Shown here: positions 7,200 to 15,493 of the stretch, piece after piece
Position numbering within the stretch: the stretch's first letter is position 1
How the letters are laid out: every line of letters begins with the position of its first letter
Source: Lachnospiraceae bacterium
Lineage (GTDB): Bacteria; Bacillota; Clostridia; Lachnospirales; Lachnospiraceae
NCBI GenBank assembly: GCA_900771195.1
Contig: CAAGMZ010000018.1
Location: forward strand, 1 to 64,000
Direction of reading: 5' to 3'
DNA length: 64,000 bases
Notes under the pieces: generated by a model
What the model was told of the DNA's origin: nothing
Databases searched by the model: none
The model's input: only the letters and a program-made list of their open reading frames with translations
Translations under genes and position numbers: made by a program

Positions 7200-8894
7200 T
7201 TATCCTATAAGAACTTTTTTCCCTTCAAATGCAAAGCCGTACTTCCTTATATGTTCCTCCGGCACTCCGTCCGCAATAAGCGAAGCCGCATATTTTCTGT
7301 CTTCAATCTGTGCAAGTGCTGTCTGAACAGTATCCTCAAGTGATTTTTCCTTCTGTGAATCGTACACCTTGAATTCAAGAATATAGGCATTGTCTTTATT
7401 GACGTCTTTGGGCTTAAGCATCACATCGTACCTGCCAAGCCCGCTTTCACGGTTAGATGTGATGTTATAACGGTCTGACAGCTCTGCAATAAGTCCAAGC
7501 ACAAAACCATGATAAAACGACTCGCTCTGGTTCCTCATACCGTTTTTTCCCGAGTCAAAATAACTGAATGTGTTCAGCGCAACATCGTTCATATATGCAT
7601 TCATTGACTCCGTATCGCATGCGAGCAGGGCATTTATGAACATGTTGTATGAACCGTCGCCATCATCAAACCAGTCAAGAATCATGTAACGGAACATCCG
7701 CCTGACCTCACGGTTAGTAAGCGCAAGTTCATACCTGGGAAGTTCATCACACAGGATATCCTCGTTATCTTCTTTACTGACAACCTTTAGATACCCGCTG
7801 GCAAGAAGAAGACTGTATACGGCATCCCTTCTGCTGTCCAGCTGATTATATACTATCTGCTCATCTATCCTGCATTCAATGCTCAGTCCTTTCATAAGCC
7901 TCTCGAAATTGCTCTTGACTTCGGAAGAGCTTTTGCGTATCAGCCTGCCAACAAGACTGTTAGAGCTTGTGTTTGCCCAATAGGTATCTATTTTGCCTTT
8001 ATCAAGAAAATTGATTATTGACCATGGATTGTATATGTCGCTGTGGTTTCCGAATGTAAAACCATCATACCATTCTTTCACCTTATATTTCCTGTCAGAA
8101 TATCCATACTCATCAAGGGCATCAAAAACCTCCTCCTGTGTGAACCCGAAGGCTGTCGCATACTCATCAGAAGTGGTCGTTACCACATTAAGATTATTAA
8201 GGTCTGAAAACATTGATTCTCTGCTGACTCTTGTTATTCCGGTCATAACAGCCCTTTCCAGAAATGGATTTGCCTTAAATGTGGAATTGAAAAGGCTCCT
8301 TGTAAAAGCAGCAAGTTCATCCCAGTATCCCTCCGCATAAGCTTCCTGCATCGGAGTATCATACTCATCAAGAAGAATTATTACTTTTTTGCCATAATAA
8401 CGGCAGAGATAATCTGAAAGCTGATATAATGCCATCGGCGCATTTTTTTCACTCATACGGGCTTTCATCATGTTAAAATAATTAACTTCGTCTGCCGAAA
8501 GGCAACCGCTTTCAGTAAGGAACGAATTCTTCTCGTAAAGCTTCATAAGAAGCTGGCATATACGATAACATGTGGTATCATAGTCTTTTTCCTTTATGTT
8601 GGCAAATGACAGAAATATTACCGGATAAGTTCCCTGCAACTCCCTGTATTTTTCATTATTCCATATTGAAAGCCCGTGAAAAAGCCCGCCCCTGTCTGCA
8701 TAATCATTTGAAAAGAATGCCTCAAGCATACTCATGTTAAGAGTTTTTCCAAAACGTCTCGGACGGGTTATGAGCGTGACTTCGTCTCCGCTTTCCCACC
8801 ATTCTCTGATAAAATCAGTTTTATCCACATAGAAATGGTTTTCTTCTCTCAGCTTTTCAAAACTCTGTATTCCTATTGCTACATTATTTTTCAC
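7200..8894 (-). CDS. AAA-ATPase / PD-(D/E)XK nuclease-fold protein (DUF1703)
   Basis: The 564-residue protein has an N-terminal AAA-ATPase-like domain with Walker A RPRRFGKTLN near residue 45 and Walker B VIILLDEYDTP near 175. Its C-terminal DUF1703 domain shows the PD-(D/E)XK pattern GRYDVML ... YILEFKVY near 490-520. This architecture is common in many copies in Lachnospiraceae and Bacteroidetes; its biological role is unproven, and mobile or defence-related functions have been suggested. The start is GTG 8894, with GGGAG seven bases upstream. It is a single gene with no operon partners, and its 3' end is followed by a palindromic element. Confidence 0.9.
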   Translation of the reverse strand: MKNNVAIGIQSFEKLREENHFYVDKTDFIREWWESGDEVTLITRPRRFGKTLNMSMLEAFFSNDYADRGGLFHGLSIWNNEKYRELQGTYPVIFLSFANIKEKDYDTTCYRICQLLMKLYEKNSFLTESGCLSADEVNYFNMMKARMSEKNAPMALYQLSDYLCRYYGKKVIILLDEYDTPMQEAYAEGYWDELAAFTRSLFNSTFKANPFLERAVMTGITRVSRESMFSDLNNLNVVTTTSDEYATAFGFTQEEVFDALDEYGYSDRKYKVKEWYDGFTFGNHSDIYNPWSIINFLDKGKIDTYWANTSSNSLVGRLIRKSSSEVKSNFERLMKGLSIECRIDEQIVYNQLDSRRDAVYSLLLASGYLKVVSKEDNEDILCDELPRYELALTNREVRRMFRYMILDWFDDGDGSYNMFINALLACDTESMNAYMNDVALNTFSYFDSGKNGMRNQSESFYHGFVLGLIAELSDRYNITSNRESGLGRYDVMLKPKDVNKDNAYILEFKVYDSQKEKSLEDTVQTALAQIEDRKYAASLIADGVPEEHIRKYGFAFEGKKVLIG

Positions 8895-9022
8895 GATAAT
8901 CTCCCTTCATGCCTGAATCCGCCATACAACCTCTCTACCTGCAGTATAACGAATTTAATGCCAAAAGGCAAGTCACCATATTACCAACAATCTTCACCAT
9001 TAATATCGTCCGGAATCCCGTA

Positions 9023-9844
9023 TCAGAAATCAAAGCTGTCCGGGTCAGCCCCGACTCTTTCATTCCTGTTCAGTTCCGATATCATCCTCATATCTTCCCC
9101 CGAAAGTTCCCAGTCAAACACATCCATATTCGACAGAATTCTGTCCCTGTGTGTGGATTTGGGCATTACGATGACGCCTCTCTGGATATCCCATCTGATA
9201 ATTATCTGTGCGGGTGTCTTTTGGTATTTTGCCGCAAGGCTCTTAATCGTATCATCCAAAAGGACATTGTTGCCTCCCGTTCCGCCAAGCGGGCTCCACA
9301 CCTCAATATCAATATTCTGACCCAGACAATAATCGATAAGCTCCTGATTGGTAAAATAAGGATGTGACTCTATCTGGTTGACCGCCGGCTTTATGTGGGC
9401 ATTTTTCATCAGCGTTTCAAGGTGATGCACCTGGAAATTGGAAACTCCGATTGCCTTAGCCCTTCCGCTCTCGTATATTTTCTCCATTTCCTCCCAGGAC
9501 TTCTCGTAACCGTCTGCCGGCCAGTGAATCAGGTACAAATCCACATAATCGGTATCAAGAGCTTCAAGGCTTCGCTTAAATGCTTCTTGTGCCCTGCCCT
9601 GTCTGATGTCCTCATTCCAGAGCTTTGTGGTGATAAAAATATCTTTTCTGGGCACGCCGCTTTCTTTTATTCCCTGTGCCACACTTTTTTCGTTGCCGTA
9701 AATCATTGCGGTGTCAATGTGACGGTAGCCGGCTTCAAGTGCCCATTTTACTGATTTTGCGGTCTCCTCACCGTCCTTAGTAAGGTACACGCCCAGGCCA
9801 AGCTGCGGAATCACTGCACCGTTATTGAGCCTAATACTGTTCAT
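9023..9844 (-). CDS. aldo/keto reductase
   Basis: The 273-residue protein is a full-length AKR-family NADPH-dependent oxidoreductase. The catalytic tetrad is visible: Asp and Tyr in YRHIDTAMIYGNE, Lys in TTKLWN and His in YLIHWP. NQIESHPY and the C-terminal cofactor segment VIVMPKSTHRDRI are also typical. ATG 9844 is chosen over an upstream in-frame ATG because GGAGGAATATACC directly precedes it. The real substrate cannot be read from sequence; members reduce small aldehydes and ketones such as methylglyoxal. It stands alone, with a long gene-free region upstream. Confidence 0.92.
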   Translation of the reverse strand: MNSIRLNNGAVIPQLGLGVYLTKDGEETAKSVKWALEAGYRHIDTAMIYGNEKSVAQGIKESGVPRKDIFITTKLWNEDIRQGRAQEAFKRSLEALDTDYVDLYLIHWPADGYEKSWEEMEKIYESGRAKAIGVSNFQVHHLETLMKNAHIKPAVNQIESHPYFTNQELIDYCLGQNIDIEVWSPLGGTGGNNVLLDDTIKSLAAKYQKTPAQIIIRWDIQRGVIVMPKSTHRDRILSNMDVFDWELSGEDMRMISELNRNERVGADPDSFDF

Positions 9845-10032
9845 GGTATATTCCTCCGAAATCTTTTGAAAACAGTATAGCAAATATGTTGTTGAACATC
9901 AATATTTCAATTTATTGTGGATTGTAGGGGGACTATTCTGGCTTGCTTGGGATTTTTGTCCGTAATATTTCGCTGCCATTCGCTTAGTAAGCGGAAGCGC
10001 CCGGCCTCAACTAACTGTTTCACAGCCGCACT

Positions 10033-10292
10033 TAAGATAAAATCATGAAATTACATTATCTTATCGGTGTTTTTGAGACCTGTTCAGGGCAATTAAAAAT
10101 CATGTTCAGATAATATACGAAGTTAGTAGTTATCTTATCTGAATTTTTCTGTCATTCTGGCAGGATTTCATCAAAAAAAGACTTGAGGAAGCTTCGAACA
10201 ATGCAAAAAGTAAGATAAATATATAAACATTCGGCGAAATTATCTTATCAAAGTAAAATGTGGTATATTCAAAGATACAAATCATAAGATAA
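10033..10292. repeat. six TAAGATAA octamers in alternating orientation
   Basis: TAAGATAA or its complement occurs at 10033, 10056, 10130, 10211, 10240 and 10285. Neighbouring copies face each other around 15- and 21-base loops, and CAGATAA at 10107 pairs with the copy at 10130. The density is far above chance. They could be binding sites for a DNA-binding protein such as the adjacent recombinase, or a folded RNA. Confidence 0.75.
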
Positions 10293-10384
10293 AAGGCTGA
10301 AATCTCAAAAAACTATCTGAAACCGGAACACATCTATTGAATAACCCACAGTTTCTTCAAGCTCTTTCCGGCTCATACCATGCA

Positions 10385-10511
10385 GGCTATAAAATGATTG
10401 CTTTCGGCGATTTCTAAGAACGCCGGTGCTTAGCGAGGTCTTTTCGAGCTTAGCACCGTTGCGTTCTTAGCTAAGCGAAAGCGACCGACCGAAAATAATC
10501 ATTTTACAGTC
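10385..10511. repeat. 127-bp nested palindromic element
   Basis: The outer arms GGCTATAAAATGATTGC... and ...CATTTTACAGTC are imperfect inverted repeats of about 23 bp. Inside, CTAAGAACGCCGGTGCTTAGC pairs with its near-complement around a short loop. Its right part shares CTTAGnTAAGCG, AAGCG and CCGRCC blocks with the fragments at 9981-10027 and 12384-12414. Confidence 0.75.
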
Positions 10512-10620
10512 CCTTCTCCCCGTAAAGTCTTATCAGCAGTTCTATGATATATTCCTCAGTATTCATTCCGTCAATTCCTCATATATTGTTTTGTAAAGCT
10601 TATTCAAAAGGATTTCTATT

Positions 10621-11883
10621 ATGATAAGATGTGCTTTATATGACCGCGTCTCCACTGCAATCCAGGTGCGCGACGGTCTCTCCCTTGATGCCCAGCGCAA
10701 GGCTCTGATTTCATACGCCAACGCCCATGGCTATCGGATTGTAGGAATATACACCGACGAAGGCATTTCCGCCAGAAAAAACAAAGAGAGCCGCCGCGAG
10801 CTCATGCGGCTTCTCTCCGATGTACAGAAGGACCTGATTGACCTGATTCTGGTGACAAAGCTTGACAGATGGTTCCGCAATATCAAGGATTACCACAATA
10901 CCCAGGCGATACTCGAAGCACATAACTGCAACTGGAAAACCATATTTGAGCAGTACGACACTTCCACCTCCAACGGACGCTTTGCCATCAACATCATGCT
11001 TTCAGTCAATGAAAATGAATGTGACCGCGACTCTGACCGAATCAAAGAAGTATTCCGTTACAAAATTTCCGACGGCCAGTGGCTTGGCGGCCGCCCACCC
11101 TTCGGCTACAGACGCGATGACACCAGCCATCTCGTCAAGGATGCCGATAAAGAGCACATAGTCAATGAGCTCTTCTCCCTCTGCCTGTCATCAGGTTCCA
11201 AAACTTACGCTGCTGACTGCATACACAACAAATATCTTTCCGATGCACCACAGATATCAGGCCTCCGCAAGATTTTTTCAAAGGAAATTTACACAGGCGT
11301 CCGCAATGGTGCCCGCATATGTGAACCGTACATAACCTCTGAGCAATATAACCTGATTAATTCCGGGCGTTCACTTCATATTGCCGAAAAAAATATTTAC
11401 ATATTCAGCGGTCTCCTTAAATGCCCGATATGTGGGCGAACAATGACCGGGCACAGCCGGAGTGTGAACGACAGAACATACCGTTCATACCGTTGCGGTA
11501 ATTTCGGCCACAGCTTTTCACGCCGGGAAAACCTCATAGAAAAAAATCTTCTGGATAGCCTTGTGTTGCCCATAAAACGCACTATCCGGATACAGTTGCC
11601 GCATTCCCATACCCGGATTCAGAATGAGCTTTCCCGCCTCAATATCCTTTTCCAGAAAGGAAGGATATCAGAAGAATACTACGAAAAAGAGTATTCAAGA
11701 CTTCATGACAGGCTATCCGTTTCCCCTGCTTCGGAAAAGGAATTTACCGGCACTGCCGCAGAGCTTTACTATTCACTTGACGAATACCATAAGCTTATTT
11801 TCTGGCGAAGCCTCCTTGATTACGCCACAGTGAACAAAGACGGCCATACGGATTACCATTTAAAGGATTTTTGCCCCCCGTAA
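10621..11883 (+). CDS. large serine recombinase
   Basis: The 420-residue protein has the resolvase catalytic domain first (YDRVSTAIQV with the nucleophilic serine near 11; YTDEGISARK; LVTKLDRWFRN). A recombinase domain follows (GRPPFGYR near 160), then a zinc ribbon beginning CPICGRTMTG near 280, a coiled-coil stretch and the usual end FWRSLLDYATVN. It is somewhat shorter than many phage integrases of this class but looks intact. AAAGGATTTCTATT precedes the ATG. No other phage or conjugation gene is nearby, so it may be the last piece of a lost element. The reading frame continues after its stop into an ABC-transporter remnant, which marks a junction. Confidence 0.92.
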   Translation: MIRCALYDRVSTAIQVRDGLSLDAQRKALISYANAHGYRIVGIYTDEGISARKNKESRRELMRLLSDVQKDLIDLILVTKLDRWFRNIKDYHNTQAILEAHNCNWKTIFEQYDTSTSNGRFAINIMLSVNENECDRDSDRIKEVFRYKISDGQWLGGRPPFGYRRDDTSHLVKDADKEHIVNELFSLCLSSGSKTYAADCIHNKYLSDAPQISGLRKIFSKEIYTGVRNGARICEPYITSEQYNLINSGRSLHIAEKNIYIFSGLLKCPICGRTMTGHSRSVNDRTYRSYRCGNFGHSFSRRENLIEKNLLDSLVLPIKRTIRIQLPHSHTRIQNELSRLNILFQKGRISEEYYEKEYSRLHDRLSVSPASEKEFTGTAAELYYSLDEYHKLIFWRSLLDYATVNKDGHTDYHLKDFCPP

Positions 11884-12309
11884 TACCCCTTCTCTGTTGA
11901 ATTCGAGCCAGGTGCAACCGCCCTTGAGCTTGAAGGAAAAGGATATGTAGTTGCCTCGCTGGGCGTTGACAGCGGCTATGTCCCTTATACCGCATACAGT
12001 GCCAGAAAGAGCTACATTAAGAAAAATCCCGAGGTCATCAAGAGCTTTACCAATGCTATCCAGAAGGGTCTTGATTATGTGAACACCCACAGTTCCGCAG
12101 AAATTGCAGAGGTAATTAAACCGCAGTTTGACGACACCGACGTGAAAACTATTGAAATAATAGTTGAAAGATATAAGACCCAGGATACATGGAAAAAAGA
12201 TACCGTATTTGAGAAAGAAGCTTTTGAGCTGCTGGAGGATATACTGATTGAAGCAGGCGAGCTGGAAAAATATGTGCCTTATGAAGACCTGGTTATGATT
12301 GTAAAATAA
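11884..12309 (+). pseudogene. 3' remnant of an NMT1/THI5-type ABC substrate-binding protein gene
   Basis: Directly after the recombinase TAA, in the same frame, the sequence reads FSVEFEPGATALELEGKGY and continues for about 140 codons to TAA 12309, with KKNPEVIKSFTNAIQKGL and IIEAGELEKYVPYEDL-like segments. These match the C-terminal third of SsuA/NMT1-type binding proteins for small organic nutrients. The signal peptide, lipobox and N-terminal lobe are absent, and no permease or ATPase gene is adjacent. The 5' part was probably lost when the recombinase-bearing DNA arrived or when the region was deleted. An internal GTG at 12079 could start a fragment but would not give a working protein. 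Confidence 0.8.
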
Positions 12310-12350
12310 TTATATGAGTCCCGGCACTTTTACTGCCTGTTCCATAAATT

Positions 12351-12378
12351 AACCCCCTGCAGTATTCCGCAGGGGGTT
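12351..12378. terminator. GC-rich hairpin between convergent genes
   Basis: AACCCCCTGC and GCAGGGGGTT form a perfect 10-bp stem with an 8-base loop. It lies between the substrate-binding remnant and the YhfC-like gene. No long T-run follows, so it may be a weak terminator. Confidence 0.6.
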
Positions 12379-12383
12379 AGTTG

Positions 12384-12414
12384 CAAGCGGCCGGCCGAAA
12401 AAAACATTTTGCAG
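12384..12414. repeat. partial palindromic element end
   Basis: CAAGCGGCCGGCCG followed by AAAAAAACATTTTGCAG resembles the right end of the element at 10385-10511 and the fragment at 9981-10027. Only one end is present. Confidence 0.5.
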
Positions 12415-12417
12415 TAC

Positions 12418-13338
12418 TTACAGCTTATTAAGATTCTCAAATCTGGGAATCTTTTTCTTCTTTTCCTCTTCTTCCTTCTTCTGCTTCTGGTAAGTAAATT
12501 CCTCGTCTTTATAGAATTCTCTGTACATCCTGATAACAAGAAATGAGAAAATTCCTACGATAATCACATTGGCAATAACCTCAACAATATTGTTAATCAT
12601 TCCATAGCCTGCCATGTACTTGAATAACTGCATGCCAAAATATGCACTGATTGTTATTGCGTACCATGACTTTGGTACCTTGTTGGTGAATGCAGCATAA
12701 ACCGTGATTGATGCTGCCATGTGGAAAACCATGAACGCAATTGTCATAAGTCCCATTATTATATATGTCCTGGCATCATAGCTCAGTATGGCTTCGATGC
12801 TTTCCACCAGCCCGTCAAACTGCTCCCGGGTCTCGATTCCGTCAGTAAGAAGTGTCTCAATTCCCACCTTGTTGAGAGTGTTGGACGAAACCACCGCCAT
12901 GAAAAGATTGATAATCGACGCAAGTCCCTCTGTTACCATGATTCCTATGCCAAAAGAAAGTGAATCTGCCACATTCTTTATATTAGCCTTGAAAAACTTC
13001 ATTGACAGCATACGTCCCAGTATAGGAACAGCTGCTGCCGTAAGTGCCGCAAGAATGATGTAAAGCGGCATGAGTCCCTTTGCTCCTATAATTGAAACGG
13101 GGAACATCACTATTTTGACTGCACAGTAATAAAATACAAAATAAATTGCAACACCGCCAAAGACACCCATCCAGGAGCCCTTCTGTCTGTATCTTGTGAT
13201 TACAAAAAGTGCAATTAAGACTACTGCTATAAGGGCAAGGGCTACAATCGCCCACACTATGGTACCTGTCGGAACCTTGGCATTGATGTCAAAACCGTCC
13301 GGCACCGGAAACTGAAGCTCACGGTTAACTAAATTCAT
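12418..13338 (-). CDS. YhfC-like multi-spanning membrane protein lacking usual metal ligands
   Basis: The 306-residue protein has about seven or eight membrane helices and a Lys/Glu-rich cytosolic tail. The order of segments fits the YhfC family of putative intramembrane metalloproteases: an ALTAAAVPILGRMLSMKF helix where members have a di-glutamate before GR, LSFGIGIMVTEG where members have GIGHGG-E, and FHMAASITVY where members keep a His. The di-Glu and the GIGH histidine are missing here, so proteolytic activity is doubtful. The family call rests on remembered motifs and is moderate. GGAAGGT precedes the ATG. The gene is monocistronic behind the cold-shock terminator. Confidence 0.6.
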   Translation of the reverse strand: MNLVNRELQFPVPDGFDINAKVPTGTIVWAIVALALIAVVLIALFVITRYRQKGSWMGVFGGVAIYFVFYYCAVKIVMFPVSIIGAKGLMPLYIILAALTAAAVPILGRMLSMKFFKANIKNVADSLSFGIGIMVTEGLASIINLFMAVVSSNTLNKVGIETLLTDGIETREQFDGLVESIEAILSYDARTYIIMGLMTIAFMVFHMAASITVYAAFTNKVPKSWYAITISAYFGMQLFKYMAGYGMINNIVEVIANVIIVGIFSFLVIRMYREFYKDEEFTYQKQKKEEEEKKKKIPRFENLNKL

Positions 13339-13395
13339 AAAATTCTACCTTCCTGTATTAAAAATTTGTATACACAAACCATTTCCCATTACTTG

Positions 13396-13426
13396 ATAAA
13401 AGGGCCATCAGTTAAACTGACAGCCC
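13396..13426 (-). terminator. intrinsic terminator after cold-shock gene
   Basis: On the minus strand GGGCTGTCAGTT pairs with AACTGATGGCCC and is followed by TTTTATC. It lies about 90 bases after the csp stop and before the YhfC-like gene. Confidence 0.75.
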
Positions 13427-13514
13427 TCGCCATAATCTTACTGAATGACAATATACTTTTTTAAATATATGATATATCGAAAAAAGGCACACTGTAAATC
13501 GCGGATTATAAAAA

Positions 13515-13712
13515 TTATACTCTCTTTACGTGAGTAGCCTGCGGTCCCTTTGCTCCGTCAACTACTTCGAACTCTACTGCCTGGCCCTCTTCAAGAGTCT
13601 TGAAGCCTTCCATATCAAGTCCTGAGTAATGTACGAATACATCCTTGCCTGTCTCATCAGAAATGAAACCATATCCTTTCTGATTGTTGAACCACTTAAC
13701 AGTACCTTTCAT
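13515..13712 (-). CDS. cold-shock protein (CspA family)
   Basis: The 65-residue protein is a complete cold-shock domain: KGTVKWFNNQKGYGFI holds RNP1 and DVFVHY holds RNP2. Such proteins bind single-stranded RNA and DNA and melt RNA secondary structure during cold shock or growth transitions. GGAGGTAG sits eight bases upstream of the ATG. It is a single gene with its own promoter at 13796-13768 and a terminator downstream. The short leader has a small GTCGC/GCGAC hairpin. Confidence 0.97.
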   Translation of the reverse strand: MKGTVKWFNNQKGYGFISDETGKDVFVHYSGLDMEGFKTLEEGQAVEFEVVDGAKGPQATHVKRV

Positions 13713-13767
13713 TGTGTACTACCTCCAAAAATATAAAAAATCTGGTCGCACCTACAGCGACGCTTTT

Positions 13768-13796
13768 ACTTTAACACATTAATTTCCATAAGTCAA
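13768..13796 (-). promoter_or_regulatory. sigma-A type promoter for csp
   Basis: TTGACT, 17 bp, TAAAGT on the minus strand. The -35 overlaps the last codons of hslO, and the expected start leaves a leader of about 50 bases. Confidence 0.65.
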
Positions 13797-14668
13797 GTAT
13801 TTGGTGTCAGTTCCAAAAGGTCCGGGATGTCGAAAGTATAAGTAGTGTTGCAGAAATCACACCTCACCTCCACAGGCTTTCCATCGGCTATCATTTCATC
13901 TATTTCCTTTTGGTCAATAAGTGCCAGTGCCGCTGATACTTTTTCCCTCGAGCAGTTACAACTGAATCCCACCGGCATTCTGTCCAGAACCTCAAGTCCC
14001 ACACTGCCCAGTATCCTGTCGAGTATCTGTTCCGGGGAAAGTCCCTCCTCCAAAAGTGCAGTGACAGACGTAATCTGCGACAGGTTCTTCTCAATTTCCG
14101 AGATTGTCCCGTCCTCCGCATCAGGCATCACCTGAATGATAAAGCCTCCCGCTTCCTTCACGGTGACATCCTTGTCCACCAGAACGCCAAGGCCCACTGA
14201 TGACGGTGTCTGCTCGCTTGAAGCAAAATAATAAGTAATATCCTCGGCAATCTCTCCCGTCACAAGCTCACATGTTCCGCTGTATGGTTCCTTAAGACCG
14301 ATATCCTTTATAACCGTGATAAATCCTTTTCCGACAGCTCCCGCAACATCAAGCTTTCCCTTGGAATTAGGCGGCAGTTCAACATATGGATTGCCGGGAT
14401 ACCCCTTTACATTTCCCTTGGAATCAGCAGTTACTATCAGCATCTTCACCGGGCCGTCACCATTGATTCGAAGAGTCAGCACATCCTCATCACCCTTCAT
14501 CATGCTGCCCATCATTGCACCGGCAGTCAGAAGCCTTCCCAGTGCTGCGGTTACCACGGGACTTGTATCATGAAGCCCTCTCGCTTTCTCAACAGTATTG
14601 GTGGTACATGCGGCAAATGCCCTTATCCGGCCTCCCGCAGCCGTTGCCCTCACCATATAATCTTCCAT
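13793..14668 (-). CDS. hslO: Hsp33 redox-regulated chaperonin
   Basis: The 291-residue protein has the normal Hsp33 length. Its C-terminal redox switch is intact: FSCNCS near 236 and VRCDFCN near 268 form the CxC and CxxC zinc site that releases zinc on oxidation and activates holdase function. The N-terminal fold carries the typical ATAAGGRIRAFA start and EQTPSSVGLG segment. The ATG abuts the stop of the methyltransferase gene (TAAATG) with AGGAG seven bases upstream, so both are one operon. It acts in the cytosol under oxidative or heat stress, useful to an anaerobe exposed to oxygen. Confidence 0.97.
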   Translation of the reverse strand: MEDYMVRATAAGGRIRAFAACTTNTVEKARGLHDTSPVVTAALGRLLTAGAMMGSMMKGDEDVLTLRINGDGPVKMLIVTADSKGNVKGYPGNPYVELPPNSKGKLDVAGAVGKGFITVIKDIGLKEPYSGTCELVTGEIAEDITYYFASSEQTPSSVGLGVLVDKDVTVKEAGGFIIQVMPDAEDGTISEIEKNLSQITSVTALLEEGLSPEQILDRILGSVGLEVLDRMPVGFSCNCSREKVSAALALIDQKEIDEMIADGKPVEVRCDFCNTTYTFDIPDLLELTPNT

Positions 14669-15415
14669 TTATCTGCTCCTTTCCATCACATAGTACACAC
14701 GCTCCGCGCTCCAGTCTGCCTCACCGGTCATGTTCATACCCAGCATTTCCCTGACACAAAGCCCTCCTGCCGCAGCAGCCCTTCTCACATCCTCATCCGT
14801 GAATGCATGCTGCGTGTGCTCCTCTGTAAATTTCTGATATAATCCATGTTTTTTCTGTATGAAAAAAGTAATGTAATACTCGTTATCACCGGTTTCCCCG
14901 TCAAAATCATTTTCCCACACATAGGTGCTGTCATCAGTGCTGTCGGTAAAAACCTGTTTTCCAAGTCTCTCATAATATGCAGGTGTCTTCATGTCAAAAA
15001 TAAATATGCCCTCATCTGTCAGAGCATCTCTGACCCTCTCCATTGCTGACTGAAGATCAAAGTCGTTTTCCATATAATTCATTGAATCGCACACGCTGAC
15101 AATCACGGGAAACCTGTCATCCGCTTCAAGTGCCCTCATATCCTGCTGCATATATGTTATGTCAAGCTTTGCCGCCTTTCTTTTGCGCTCAGCCTCCCGC
15201 AGCATGTCAACGGACATGTCAATTCCGGTCATCTCATAGCCGCTTTGTGCCATAAGCATTGTAAAGGTTCCTGTGCCGCAGCCCAGCTCCAGCACCCTGC
15301 TGTGTTCCCTGCCATTCATCCCGAGATATTTTGTTATTGCTTCACACCACTCTTTATACGGAATATCACGCATAAATCTGTCGTATACTTTGGCAAAAAC
15401 AGTATATGCTTTCAT
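14669..15415 (-). CDS. class I SAM-dependent methyltransferase
   Basis: The 248-residue protein has the motif I glycine-rich loop VLELGCGTGTFT near 40, the acidic motif II GIDMSVDML and a motif IV-like IVSVCDSMNYM segment. The start AYTVFAKVYDRFM is typical of a widespread Firmicutes methyltransferase group of unknown substrate. ATG 15415 is preferred over an upstream in-frame ATG because AGGAG lies seven bases before it. It is co-transcribed with hslO. The upstream spacer shares a symmetrical ATTATAAT with the divergent gene at 15494. Confidence 0.9.
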   Translation of the reverse strand: MKAYTVFAKVYDRFMRDIPYKEWCEAITKYLGMNGREHSRVLELGCGTGTFTMLMAQSGYEMTGIDMSVDMLREAERKRKAAKLDITYMQQDMRALEADDRFPVIVSVCDSMNYMENDFDLQSAMERVRDALTDEGIFIFDMKTPAYYERLGKQVFTDSTDDSTYVWENDFDGETGDNEYYITFFIQKKHGLYQKFTEEHTQHAFTDEDVRRAAAAGGLCVREMLGMNMTGEADWSAERVYYVMERSR

Positions 15416-15493
15416 AAGTACTCCTTTTATCTTGATTATTTGCACATTATAATCTATGATGTAGATATCAATGTTGAATGCAGGTCATGGAAC

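Larger units (their letters stand above)
9885..10620. other. gene-free stretch rich in palindromes and octamer repeats
   Basis: About 740 bases separate the aldo/keto reductase from the recombinase and no coding sequence is credible. The stretch contains a palindrome fragment at 9981-10027 (CGCTTAGTAAGCG core), six TAAGATAA octamers at 10033-10292 and a 127-bp palindromic element at 10385-10511. The recombinase ribosome site follows. Confidence 0.7.

Noticed and set aside
12079..12309. A stand-alone 76-residue gene starting with GTG
   Set aside because: It is the end of a binding-protein sequence that continues upstream in the same frame to 11884.
13713..13767. Cold-shock leader as an RNA thermometer
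   Set aside because: The leader is only about 50 bases with a 5-bp stem, too little to support a thermosensor claim.
15245..15493. N-terminal extension of the membrane protein gene at 15494
   Set aside because: It overlaps the methyltransferase gene on the other strand and its residues lack coding character; the membrane helix begins just after ATG 15494.
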